Below are positions 36,613 through 48,406 of a DNA stretch of 64,000 nucleotides, in pieces (within the stretch, counting starts at the first letter, position 1; every line of letters starts with the position of its first letter). Source of the stretch: Eucommia ulmoides (Eukaryota; Streptophyta; Magnoliopsida; Garryales; Eucommiaceae); the NCBI GenBank assembly GCA_016647705.1, contig CM028329.1:14905910-14969909 (forward strand), given 5' to 3'. The notes under the pieces are model-generated. The model worked only from the letters and a program-made list of their open reading frames with translations. It had not been told where the DNA came from and searched no databases. Made by a program: the position numbers and the translations under genes.

Positions 36613-38711
36613 TGTTGGCCCAGTAGAATACCCAAGAAGGGAGTTAATTGGGAAATCAAAAAATTATCAGAATAAAATTCAATAAATCAAATAATTAATT
36701 TTAATCCTAAATTAATTATTATATTTATATTACAGCGGAATAATATAATCAACTAAGTACATACCCAAACAACATAAATTAGCAAAGTAAATATAGCAGT
36801 ACACAAAAGATTTATACTGGTTCACCAAGGTACTCTTGGCTAATCCAGTCCCCCAAGCACAACAAAGGTCGCGCTCACTAAAATCAAGATCCCTTTAAAG
36901 GTTGGAACCAAACCCTCACACTGATTCTTTTACAGGCTTAGAATCAACCTTTACAATATCATTTTCTCAGGTTACGGAAGAACCTCTACTTTTTACAGCC
37001 TAAAGAATAACCAAATTCTTTTTAACACTAAGGCTCAAGAACCAAAACCTTACAAAACACTCCAACTATCTTTTTGCCAGGTAAGGATGGAACCTTTACA
37101 AATCACTCAAATCGCAATTCTATCCAAAAAGAATCACTACCTCAATCTCTTTACAGGAAGAGACTGAAACCCAGCTACCCTTGGTTAGATACCCCCAACA
37201 GTATTTAACCCATCACACTACTCACCAATACAAAATGATAAGCAGAAAATCTCACTTGAAGCTTCTACCACCTCAGATAAATAATAACTCAATTAATATC
37301 TCAACTAGTGATAGAAAAATGTGAGATAGGAAAATTTGATTTTAACTAAGATATGGGTAGCAAATTAGAGCACGTAATCAGATTCAAGAAATTGTTTGTA
37401 AAAATATTTTCTTCAAAAATCAGAAACAATTTCTAAGATCAATTTCCAAACAATAATCTGATAATGCAATGAAAGAATATAATTGGAAAGATCTCACTTG
37501 AAATCCACAGAAAGAATAATTAGAACGATGTAACTTCAAATCCAATAGTAGCAAAGATTAATAGCAATTTATCTTCAAGATCATCTCTCAGAAATGCTCA
37601 CAATATCTTAATATGATAACTATTATAAAATCTTACAAATGATCTTTACTTCTTTTCTCTCTCAATATCCTTTTTTATATAAAAATTCACAAATCAATAT
37701 ATAGGAGTATGAAATCAGCCTTCTAACGGCTAGTTTACATGTGTCATAACAATTAATAGCACTTATATACCCCTTATATCATAATAACTTTATTTAGGTT
37801 CAATTCACTTAAAAACAACTTTCAAATCTTTCAATTAATCCCTCCAAATATTTCTCAATCTCAATTAATAAGAATATAATCAATTTTAAGTACCAAATTG
37901 AGAAACATTAATATTCAATTAACCATATTAATAGGATTTAATTAATATGTGAACCACATCTTAAATATATAAATATCCACGAAATCTCTCTCAAATCCCA
38001 ACAAAAAATAGCTATATTTGGATATAATCTCGGATTAAACAGTATCCTGAAACAGCGCATGTAGTTGACTAGTAGATTCAGGTTGTAGCCAAGGCGTTCA
38101 TCGATCGACCTGTCGATTGACTTGTAGATGTAAAGAGTTTGTCTTTCCTTCACCGGTCTACTTTTCGGTTGACTTGTTGATTCAAAGAGTTCAGTTCCTC
38201 TTGGCCGGTCGACCTATCGGTCGACGTAGAGATACATGATCTTTTAGCAGCTTGGTCCAATCGACTCATCAGTCAACTGATGTCTTTTGGATCTCTCTTC
38301 TAAACATGTTTTTAACTTATTTTCTTTTATGTTTTCGCCCCTTTAACCATTTTCTCTTTTAAATAAGCTCCACTAATATTCTTATATTCCATTTTAGTCA
38401 ATCAAAAATATTTCTTTTCAAATCACATAGGAGCAAATAATTTCATTTAATCAAAACATACATAAATAATAAAATACATTTTGTGCCATGTATGTGTTCT
38501 CGATTGGGATATTAAGAGTTAAGATTCACCTGAGTTGTTTTTCCAAATTTCTTCAAACTCTTAATTCTTCAATATCTTCAACATCATCATTTAGCATCCA
38601 TTTAATTTGTCATCTTCATCATTGGAACTTTAAAACTGAAACACTCAATCAAAACATTAGTTCCACCAAAACATCAATACTTAATTGTTCATCAAAATCT
38701 TAGGATCAACA
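36613..38711 (-). mobile_element. Copia copy 2, 5' LTR
   Basis: 2,099 bases; same boundaries as its partner. A TATA-type motif lies near 37697 and the GTCGAC array at 38060-38280. It is followed by the TAAGG duplication. Confidence 0.92.
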
Positions 38712-38716
38712 TAAGG

Positions 38717-39881
38717 GGTGTGTAAAATATAAACAAAAAAAAAAAAAAAACGATGAGTGAGTAACCGAATACTGAACCAATTAGAAGTTCGCCCTAAACC
38801 CAACCCCTTACATCAAGTAGCATTTGCAACTACTAGCTTGATTCACTCAAATTTGTGCCTTCGGTTAAGCAATAAAGGTTTGAAAAAAGATCAATTGGCT
38901 AGGGTATTAGTTAAGTGTTCAGAATTGAAAAAGTTTTTAGGCTTTGACAAGGTAACGAAGGATAATGATATAACAAGGTAGGCTTAAAAAGGCTCAAGCT
39001 ACAAAATGAATGCCTAAATCATATCTTTTGAACTACCTCACCTAGGATTTCGTCTCAAGCTTCCCCTCAATCAGGTTCTAGAATCTTTAAATTGTCATGA
39101 GTTTGGCTAATCGATAATTTGCCTCAATTCAATTAAATAGAAATATATTGAGTCTATGTACTCGTGCAAATTAGGATCCACAATTACTTTCACCAAAACG
39201 CATTGTTAATCACACAGAACACACATGCATGGGTATTACCCTTGACCTCAAAAACAACCAAGGGCAATATCATTATCAGGTAACAGCCCAGGTGAACGTA
39301 AACTCAGCATGCAACAACAAATACAAACAAACACAAACTAACCTAAATAAACATGCACACAAGTAAATAATAAAACATTTAACATACTATACTATACATC
39401 ACTTCTGAACTTAAAACGGAAAGTGTCCTCAGCGACCCAATCATCATTCTCAACATATGAAATTAAAGCATGCTAATGAAGGGGGTTTCGAACACATACT
39501 TAGAAGGCGAGAGAATCTCGCCTCCGAATCAAGTCGGCTGAGATGCATTTAATTTATTTTTGACCTTGGGTTACCTCCCAAGAAGTTCGTGGTTTAATGT
39601 TCTCGGCCCGATATACTCAGAACACCCTCACGCTTGGTGAGATATTGCTCTGGATAGCTCGATCTTTCAATGACACGCCTCACTAGCTTATGTGCGTGGC
39701 CCAAGCACTATAAAACGGCTTGGAATCCCGTTGAAAGAAATGCATCAAAACCTGTCGATCTAACATCTCCAAGTACCTTGCATAAGAAATAAAAAAAAAA
39801 ACTACAAAACAAAAATTATATACAAAAGAAATGCCTAAAGTAAAATCGGGTCATTTACTCACAATATCGATAATAACCCAA
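38717..39881 (-). mobile_element. X3 internal 5' region
   Basis: Non-coding. The part from about 39400 to the primer site matches 61119-61730 of element X5 in inverted orientation, including a GCGAGAGAATCTCGCC palindrome (39509-39524) with a nearby donor-like ACGTG/TATGT motif. An A16 run lies near 38735. No recognised protein. Confidence 0.65.
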
Positions 39882-39899
39882 TCCCCAGCAACGGCGCCA
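39882..39899 (-). other. Primer-binding site, tRNA-Asp type, X3
   Basis: The minus strand reads TGGCGCCGTTGCTGGGGA, one change from the X2 site, which is complementary to the 3' end of plant tRNA-Asp as I recall it. Confidence 0.8.
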
Positions 39900-39905
39900 A
39901 AAATT

Positions 39906-41326
39906 TGTACGCATGAATTTAATCGCTCACATATGACAACTCGCAAGTATACGAGGTCAAGTTTTAGTATAGATTGGGAGAGTAGGGGTATCGTGTTCAC
40001 AGGGATTGGTTGTCGTTATTATCGAGTACCGTGTTTTATCATAACCTCATTTTATTTAGGCAAAAAAGAATGATTTTAAAATTAATATAAACTAAACTAA
40101 TATAACCTAATTTAATCTATACTAATATGAGATGTTTTAGGGAAAAGAATTGTCTAGGGATTAACTTTGTTTACAAATACATGTTCGATCTCGTCTGACT
40201 TATGTTTACGGTGTTCAACCTATTTGACAATCTTTGTATCGTAAACTCCCTCGCTCCCTCTTCAAGTGGAAAGCGAGCGAATATGTGATTTTGTGTTGAC
40301 GCCAAAGTCCCCATCGAATGCCTTTTCTAACACATAATCACATGTGTCTTGCCCCAACGTCATTGATTGCATATTTTCTAATACCCTCCCGAGTCGTTAG
40401 ATTGGCACGTTCTGTTTAAACCCTAGTCCGAATACAAGGTTACCTCTTTCGAGTGTCAAACCTCGTATTCTTGATATATCTAAACAAGCATACATGCATA
40501 GAATAACGGCAAACACAATCAAACTTCGAAGAACATTCATAAACAAAACACCGAAATCATATGAATCACATATTTATAAATATATTGTTAATCCCTAAAC
40601 AATCCACGTTTAGCTAATGGCCATAACCGTATTTATAATAAAGAACGAGCTAAACATGCTCACAAATTCCAAAGTTAAAGAAATAAAGGAAGAAACCGAA
40701 GAACTTAGCCGTATTGTGAAGATTCACTGATACTACCGTTCAACAATCGCTTCTCCTTCTTCTTCTCCTTCGAGTTGTGAGCTCTCCCTCTAAAAGTCCT
40801 CAACCTAACCCTACGTATATCCCAAGGGTGGTAGCATGCAAAAGAGCTTGAAAATGAGGGAGGAGAATGGATTAAAATAGGAAAAATATCGCAAAAATAT
40901 CTAAACAAATCCAAACTGCTGTGTAGAGTCACCGCTTAGGCGGTGGGTATGTCGGTTAAGCCACGGCCTAGGTGGTGAAGTCAGAAGTAGAATCAGAGAC
41001 CATACTGTTCTTTTACCACCTAGGCGGGAGGATGTCAGTAACAATTTGGTCCAATCCTAAATATTGATTGCCTAGGCAGTGGTCTGAAAGCCTAGGCGGT
41101 GGGCTGGATTTCAGAATTAGGCCTCTATGCTTGTTTTTCCACCGTTCTTCCACCGTTCTTAGTCTAATTTGATAGTTTATGATCCGTTTTCATGCCTTTT
41201 CACCCCTACACACCTGTTTTATGACAAAGATAATATAAACGAACTAAAACGTAATAAAATACTATAAAAATGCTCGAAAACTAACTTAGTTCGGTTTGAA
41301 AATAGATAGGTAGATCACACCTATCA
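39906..41326 (-). mobile_element. X3 5' LTR
   Basis: 1,421 bases; on the minus strand it starts TGATAGGTGTGATC at 41326 and ends GCGTACA at 39906. It contains CCTAGG-type palindromes (40930-41110). Confidence 0.85.
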
Positions 41327-41331
41327 TTGGA

Positions 41332-41433
41332 AAAGCACAAAATAGGAACATCTGGCTTGGAATAGAAATCATTGTTGATTTGGAACAAGCTTTTAATGAC
41401 TTCTGGATGAGTTTTAGGAGAGTGTTCAAGTAA
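41332..41433 (+). pseudogene. Unidentified antisense ORF, right copy, second segment
   Basis: This is the continuation of the frame interrupted at 28962. It contains EIIVDLEQAFNDFWMSF, aligned with VDLARALNDFLDEFW in the left copy, and ends at TAA 41431-41433, a few codons from where the left copy stops. Confidence 0.45.
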
Positions 41434-42918
41434 ATGGATTTATTTAACTAGACTTACGCTCTTCTTCTCCTATACTGATTTCATTTCTAATGTTTTAGGC
41501 ATTAAACCTATGTGTGCCATGTAATTTCCCTTTTCAGTTTTGTGCAAGATTATTTTAACTAGAGTATACTCAGGAAATCATATTCAAACATTCAAACATC
41601 TCAGTGATTGTCGCAATTTTTGCAACGGATTAATATAAATTATGATAAAGATAAGTTCAATAGTAATTTAGACCAAATAGCAGTAGTTATTAGTTTAGAA
41701 AGTTTGTCTAGTTCAACTCCATCAAGTTTCGATACTGATCTTTTCTAAGATTGTTATCGAGATTATCTAGGCCTTGTATGTTACCCGAGGTTTCTTCGAG
41801 CGCTTCTATTTATTTCTTCTATCTTGAAGTGAAGGTAAATGGAATGGGCCTTCCCGAAATGACTCAAAAGAGAGAGAAAATAAATGATAGAGAAACAAGT
41901 GCTAGTTAATGACAACGAACAAATGTTGCTTTATCCTGGCAGTGTTGAGAGAATTATTTTTCTTTATTATTTTGTCTTCTCCTTCTCCTTATACTCTAGA
42001 AACTAGAGAGTCATACTTCCTATATAATCCATGCAGTGAGCTTTGGGTAGTGATCCCGGTCCAATTTGCCCAAGTCACTAGGTGTTGAGACACCCCTACA
42101 ACTTCATACTCGGATTATATAGAGAGTGTGATTCATCCGATTGTCTTTGCGTGACTACTCAGTGTTTAAAAACTTTCTAAGACTAGTCTTTATTATTATT
42201 TTTTCTTAACACATACTTTCAGGATTTTATATTTTGGCAAATTTATGGTAGTTTGAGTCGGTCTCTAGGCCTTCAATGATTTTGTCCCTATTCCAACTAC
42301 TTTCTCATTATCAGCTATTATCTTGGTAAAGTTTCATCGTCTTCGTCCAATCTTGATTGTATTCAATCTGACAAGGTTCATCCTACTTTTTATTCTAAGT
42401 TGGTTTTCACATACCTACAGATTTGTTATTTCTGGGTCAAATCTTAGTCTATATTAGTCTATCATCTTTTGTTCATCTGCCCAACCTTTCAAGGACTATT
42501 TCTCTTAGGTTCTAAGATTTTATCTATCATCCTTCTCATCATGAATCTTCCAAATATTTTCTCTTTTTATTCCGATTGAGTAGACCTTCTATACTCTTTC
42601 ATGGTTCCTTAAATAATCCCAGGTTGAAACACATGTAATAATTCCATAATAGGGCTCCTAATTTTTCCTCCTAACTTTCTTAGATTTTATTTTCAATATC
42701 TCATCATCGTATGGTTGAAACAAGACATTTCTTTCAACATTTTTCTTTGGAGGATGGTTTAATTTAGTATTGAAGTTATATATTCATAAATTTTGTTTAT
42801 TTGTGGTGTATGAAGTACGAGAAGAAAATTAATTTATGAAAGTTAGAGTATAATGACCCGAGTGGACCTTAGCTAAAATAATCATGCGATCCTTAAAGTT
42901 CTTAGTCTCTTGGGAAGC
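41434..42918 (-). mobile_element. Tat/Ogre-like internal sequence after gag, right copy
   Basis: About 1.5 kb matching 22950-24475 in inverted orientation. No pol domain is recognisable, although pol would be expected after gag in a full element. This suggests that the copies here descend from a pol-less derivative. No long ORF on either strand. Confidence 0.45.
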
Positions 42919-43727
42919 TTACGATGCCCATTGGATGAGATCCTCAATACGGTTCTTAAGGGCGAGGCACTGGTTAGTGTGATGACCAGCCTCTCGAGAT
43001 TGATATTGATAGAAAGTGTGAGAGTTAAACCTTGAATCCTAAGGGTTTATATGGTTAGAGGTATTGGTTTTAGAAATCCTTTCTTAAAGCAATCGTGGAA
43101 GAATTTGGAAAGTGGCATAGGAAGGTAGGTAAATTGCTTTCATTTTAGGTGTGTTCAAATTGGTTTAGGGATTTGAGAAAAGCTACTTGGATAAGCTAAA
43201 TATTGAGAAGAGATAAAAGGATGGTGTTCTGAGTGGATTGGGGTCCTAGTTATTAGGGTCATAGGTAGGCTTCCTTCTTGACAGGTTGATTTGGCTTGCT
43301 TAATTTGTTTGATAGTATGTTCCATGTAGTTCATCCGCTTTTATATTTTTGGAAATTTCTCTTCGGATTGGGTTTTCATTAAGTTCAAGGTTTTTCTCCC
43401 AACTAGGTAGCTCTTTACTTATGAGTGTGGCAAGAATTCCATCCTCCTGTCTATCAAGGTTGATGTAATTTTTTGTGGCAATCAGTTTTTCATGGGGGAG
43501 ATTCTGGATTCTTATTTCATCCCAATGCTTTATTATAATAAGGGTATCTCCAAGTGACAGTAATTGGTCCTTTTTTCTCTTTTCTTGGATGGGTTCATCT
43601 GGCTCAACATTTCTTTAAAGGAGGAAATGTTTTCTTGCATTGTAGAAATCTTGGAGTCGTTTTGAGTACTTCCAACATAGAGAGGGATTAGCTGCATTTT
43701 ACAATCTTGCGAGCGGATCTCGGATGG
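42919..43727 (-). pseudogene. Tat/Ogre-like gag remnant
   Basis: The minus strand ends at TAA 42919-42921 after SREAGHHTNQCLALKNRIEDLI, the conserved Tat-type gag motif (C-x-Y-H...GHTTNQC..LK..I..LI). Here the first Cys and His ligands are replaced (YQYQ), so the zinc site is dead. Upstream, readable fragments such as QEDGILATLISKELPSWEKN and YPPLPMSFSK-like sequence lie in shifting frames. The remnant is cut at 43727 by element X2 and probably continues at 49922. Its presence confirms the minus orientation of this Tat/Ogre-like copy. Confidence 0.6.
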
Positions 43728-45228
43728 TGATAGGTGTGAAAAACCTATCTATTTCTAAACTGGATTTGTTAGTTCTCAAGCATTTTAGTTATATTTAATT
43801 GTGTTTTAGTGTGTTTTAGTGTAGAACAGGGAAAGGACCTCAAAGGGCGAGAAACAAGTGAAAACGGTGAAGAAAATGTGTAAAACAGGGTTTCGGTGAA
43901 CGAAGACCACCGCCTAAGCGGAAGTTCCACCACTTAGCCGGAAAAGAGGCAGAATGTTGGAGTGCTGAAGGGCTGAACCACTGCCTAGGTGAGAAAACCA
44001 CGCCTAGGCAAGAAAACAACAGAATATCTTGCCAATAGCCACCGCCTAAGCAGAAAAACCACCGCTTAGGCGAAATCACCGACAGACTTTAACCGACTTA
44101 GAGCCATCGCCTGAGTGGTGAACCGCCGCTTAGGCGGTGACACTCTGCACAAAAATATCTATTTTCAGATATTTTGAAGATATTCCCAACCCTTGACTAT
44201 AAAACCCCTTTCTCTCCCATTTGCTAAAGAGGTTAGAACTCGGTTATTCTTTGGGAGCTTTCTTCCACCTTAGTTAGATTATATTAGTTTAGGAAGTAGA
44301 TTAGATTAGTTATAAACAGTGTTCTTGGCCAATCCTTGAAGAGCCAAAAGAGGAAGTTCATCAACGGAAAAGAGGAAGCTCGGGAGGATCGTTCTTTGGC
44401 GAAAGTGGACTACTCCACTTTGAGATTTGGCTTTTCTTCCCTTGTTTTCATCTTTATATTTAATATTTATAGTTGGTAATGATGATCTCCTCTTGATTTC
44501 TGTTGTATTGGCTAAAAACATGTTAGTGTAATTTAGAGATTAGTTAGGGAAATGTGTAGTTGTGTAAATACTCGTTTGGTTCAATATATGTTTCTTTAAT
44601 GGTTGTTGTTTTAAGTCCGTTTGTGTTTATCATTGGATGACGATCTTAATACGCTTGTAACGGTATTAGGGTTGGATTTGAGAATCTAGGGTTTGACACT
44701 CAGGAGAGATAACCCTGGATTCGGACTAGGGTAAACACATCGTTACAACCTAACAACCCGGGAGGGCGTTAGTTAGTATGCAATCGATGACGTTGGGTCA
44801 AGACTCACAAGGCTTAGAGTTGTTAAGACATCGAGGGGGACTTTGGCGTCGACTCGAAGTCATGTATCCCCTCGTCTTACACTCGGAAGAGGTGGCGGAG
44901 GAGTTTACGAACCGAGATTGTCGGATACCTAAACTCCGTTATTATTAACCGAACGAAATCAAACCTGTATTAAGTGAACTAAATCAATCCCTAATTAATC
45001 AAGCTAGTTAGAATTAACCTACTAATTGCAATGTAGCTTAGTTTAATTTCAATTCACGTCTTCCGTCGTCAGGATAACACGAGACTACGTCAATTGCTGT
45101 ATTCAATTCAATTATTCACACTTTTCTCTGTGGGAACGATATCTGATCTTCGAAGATCCACTATATTAAAACTTTAGACCTCGTATACTTGTGAGCGTAC
45201 GTAGGCGTGCACAAAATCACCCCTACCA
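43728..45228 (+). mobile_element. X2 5' LTR
   Basis: 1,501 bases. It has a TATA box TATAAAA at 44198-44204, a CCTAGG/CTTAGG palindrome array at 43900-44140 just upstream of it, and an inverted repeat AAAGTGGA...TCCACTTT at about 44401-44420. Confidence 0.92.
44198..44204 (+). promoter_or_regulatory. X2 LTR TATA box
   Basis: GACTATAAAACCCC is identical in the 3' LTR (TATAAAA at 48869-48875). The palindrome array ends about 60 bases upstream, placing it in the U3 promoter region. Confidence 0.65.
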
Positions 45229-45234
45229 AGTTTT

Positions 45235-45252
45235 TGGCGCCGTTGCCGGGGA
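45235..45252 (+). other. Primer-binding site, tRNA-Asp type, X2
   Basis: TGGCGCCGTTGCCGGGGA lies six bases after the LTR end. It complements the tRNA-Asp 3' end (TCCCCGGCAACGGCGCCA), the primer known for Athila-type elements. A partial second copy, CCAAGTTTTTGGCGTTG, follows at about 45359-45375. Confidence 0.85.
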
Positions 45253-48200
45253 AATATGTGAATCTTATTTGAATATTGCAAAAGAAACGTGGTATCGGCT
45301 CAGAACTTAAGTTTTATATAGGAAAAGCAAATTGATCATTTCCTAGTCCGTTAACACACCAAGTTTTTGGCGTTGTAGACATGAGATTAGTGTGAATTCA
45401 AAGTTGATATTACGACTAAGTAGTCGAGTGTTAATCCTGACATTTATTTTTGTTTTGTTTTTAATTTTTATTTTTGCTTTATTGTGTTAATGAGATCAAG
45501 CAGTGCGAGAAACGATGAAGAAGGCTAAATCTCAATCCCGAGATGGAGCTTATTGCAAATGATAAGGACTGAGAAGAGGAGCCGATTTCAAAGCCATGAT
45601 CTTGATCCGACTAAGTATTTGAGCCCAAATTCCTTGTCTATGGGGAATTTTGGTGAAAAATACTTAGTGAAACAAAAGTCCAGCTGGGGACGGTAACTCA
45701 AGTGCTATTCTTTTGAAATGAAACTTAGGGTATCAAAATACCCAATTTTTGTTACTATTTATTTAATTATTTATTCTTTTTGGAAGCCGGCATGGCTTCG
45801 GAACATGTTCGGAAGTGAACTTAGGAGTATGGACGCTTGGGGAAGTGTTTTAAGTTTAAACACGTTGAACAAGCGAAGTGAAAACGTATAGGGTGGAGCC
45901 GTATTTTAAAAATTTGAGAAAAACATGAAAGTAGGAGTTGTAGGCCCACCGCCTAAGCGATGAACCACCGCTTAGGCGGTAAAAATACAGGATGTGTCAA
46001 ATTTTCAAAATATGCTCCACCGCCTAAGCGGTAAAACCACCGCCTAGGCGGATTAACAGCAGAACAAAATGTTTGCACACTGGTGTAATTTCGCTTAGGC
46101 GGAAAAACCACCGCCTAAGCGAAATTTCGTCAGAAGGTTTGATTCTAAAGAAAAGAGTTCCACCGCTCAAGCGGTGAATTCACCGCCTAAGCGGTGGACC
46201 TTCTGCTGTTAAAAAGAGCCTGTTCGTTCAAAAATTGAAATTGCAAGGTTCTTTTCCCCAAAACCTCCACATTCTCTCTAAAACCTTACTTCCAAACCAT
46301 TCCAATTCTCAAAAATCATCCTTCCATTACCAAAATTTGTGTTTTCCACCCCAAAATCATCCATCACAAATCAATTTTTAACCCCATTTTCGCAATTTTC
46401 TTTATCACTTTGGGATTTTGGTTTGAGTTTTGGTGATAACTTAGTTTCTATGGATTGTTAAATTGTGTGAAACAAAATTGCATGCTATATTGTTCATATG
46501 TTGTTGAAACGTTGTGATTAGTGTGTGTGCCAGATCAAATCCACAGGTTCATGTGTGACCGTTTCGGCATTGCCGCCGCACTTTTTGCAACCGCCACAAT
46601 TTCCATTCCGACATGATAGTGGTGGAGAGGAATTTCCTGTCAGGTGGACAGTAGGGAATAAGTCTTATTCCCTAGGTATGTGTTCAACCCGTTTTGTTTG
46701 TATGCATGCTATATGTTTATTGGGTTCGCTGCTTTTGGAACAATGCCATGTTCAAGCCTGGATGGTATGGAATGGATGATTAGTTTAGTGGATGTTCATC
46801 CATTTTGATTTTTTGTCGAAAAGGATGAACCATTATTTTGAGTATGTATTTTATTATTTTGAATGTTTTAGTTTTTAAATTTTTAGTTTAGTTAGTTTAA
46901 TTTTTGTTTTTGCATGTTTAGTGTTAGATTAAATTATGTATGTTAGTATTAGAATTAGTTTAGTATTGTGTATGTATAAAGTATTAGAATTAGTTTAGTA
47001 TTGTGTATGTATAAAGTTGTGTTTGAATGTTAGATATGAGTTCATTTAGGCCAAAACCCGATGATGAGAATTATCCCCAAATTACATATTGAGGTTGGAG
47101 GTAATACCTTCCTTGTGTGTTTTGTGTGCTTAACATGTCAATTGTGTAAAAATTATCTTGATCCGAAAAATGCACGACATTTGAACTCAAAGTATAATTA
47201 TCTGAACGATTAGACGTTGATTATTCGATATTAAGTTCATCATATAAAACGAGGAAACTAGAACTTGATTTGGGAAAAACTTGAGGCGGAATCCTAGGTA
47301 AGGTAATTACGGAGACATGATTTAGGCAGTCAATTTTTCGCTTGATCCGTTGTAGCTAACCTAAAAATTTTCATTCCTTATTTCCCCTGTCAAAGCCAAG
47401 AACGTAATCAATTCTGAAAACGTTCAAATACTCTTTTCATTTAAATTTTTCTTAAACCAAAGTCGCTAAAGCCTAATTTTCAAAATTGAGTGATATCAAG
47501 TGAGCGGTCAGGTTTCTGATAAAGTTTTATTGATTCGGTATTAGTGTATTCACTTGTCACTTTAGTATTTCTTTTTGCACACTCCTAAAATAAGTTTGGG
47601 GGGGTGTTTCTATCATTTCTTTTTACATATTCCTAAAATTTTACAAATTCGAATAAGTTTGGGGGTGTGTTTCTCTAACTTCTTTTTGCAATCTCCTAAA
47701 ACTGCAATTATTCGACTTAATTTAGGAATATGTTGTAAAAAAAAAAAAAAAAAACAAAAAAAAAAAAAAACGTGAATATAGTTTTCATTTTCTTCTCTTT
47801 CGACAAGTGAATAACAGGATTTTCGTTTCTTATTCAGAATTGTACTTTAAATATGGGGTCATGAGATAAGATAGTGACAAGTGATTTTACCTCGGGTATC
47901 GATTGATTAAACCAAATTGCTATTTTTATTCCAATGATACCCGTGGTCGTTCTCTAAAGCCCAACCAAGCCCTATTGATTTCCGTGAATATCCAAGCCTA
48001 CATTAGTAGATAGTAGACTCCAATCAAGTGTATGGTTTTCCTAAATCCTTCAACGGTTTAAATTATGAGCTTAACGATTGAATAATCGAATCCGGTATTT
48101 GACTAGTTATGCATTTGAGTTCTTACACACACACTTCAAATGGATCTAGAACAGTTTTTATTGATATTGATAGTCGAAATTCTAGAACACCACTTGGTGT

Positions 48201-48392
48201 GGGTTACTTCCCGAACTTGATCCGATTTAGGGATGTTGAGGGAGGAACAAATTGGTCATTTAGATTGAACTCTATATTTACATGCATATACTTCTTTTGT
48301 GTTAATGTAATTTTTCATTTTTTTTTTGTTAGTTAGTTCGTTAGTTAGTTTAGTTTAGTGTTAGTGTTTGGCTCGAGGACTAGCCAAATTCT
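45253..48392 (+). mobile_element. X2 internal region (non-coding)
   Basis: No long ORF. It contains CCGCC..AGGCGG-type palindromes outside the LTR (45945-46200), a stretch matching 16022-16560 of X1 (46268-46520), a short ORF tail (46525-46779) corresponding to the 3' end of the X1 ORF, the donor-like CCCTAGGTATGTG near 46670, and the long 3' region shared with X1. Two AATAAGTTTGGGGG motifs lie at about 47590 and 47653, and an A-rich run at 47739-47770. Relative to X1 the main ORF, about 1 kb, is deleted. Confidence 0.75.
45945..46200. repeat. Palindrome array inside the X2 internal region
   Basis: Repeated motifs ACCGCCTAAGCGGT, CCGCCTAGGCGG and TTCGCTTAGGCGG alternate with spacers rich in AGAA/CAG. 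They are the same motif set as in the LTR, but about 700 bases downstream of it. Confidence 0.75.
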
Positions 48393-48406
48393 AAGTTTGG
48401 GGGTAT
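48393..48406 (+). other. Polypurine tract, X2
   Basis: AAGTTTGGGGGTAT abuts the 3' LTR start at 48407. Confidence 0.85.

Larger units (their letters stand above)
31070..38711 (-). mobile_element. SIRE-like Ty1/copia element, copy 2 (structurally complete ends)
   Basis: LTRs at 36613-38711 (5') and 31070-33125 (3') both run from TGTTGGCC to GATCAACA. Perfect TAAGG duplications lie at 31065-31069 and 38712-38716. The primer site is at 36599-36610 and the polypurine tract at 33126-33141. The LTRs differ at about one base in ten over their first 200 bases by eye, so the insertion is old. The internal region is only about 3.5 kb because the second half of reverse transcriptase and all RNase H are deleted. 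Confidence 0.92.
28963..41326 (-). mobile_element. Athila-like non-autonomous element X3, minus strand, containing copia copy 2
   Basis: LTRs at 39906-41326 (5') and 28963-30385 (3') are 1,421 and 1,423 bases. The flanks are TTGGG (28958-28962) and TTGGA (41327-41331), a target duplication with one change. The tRNA-Asp primer site is at 39882-39899 and the polypurine tract at 30386-30400. Without the inserted copia element the internal region is only about 1.9 kb and has no recognisable ORF, so it is a pol-less derivative. Confidence 0.85.

Noticed and set aside
45235..45252. Possible tRNA-Asp gene fragment
   Set aside because: Only the 18-base complement of the tRNA 3' end is present, at the fixed distance from an LTR end, so it is a primer-binding site.
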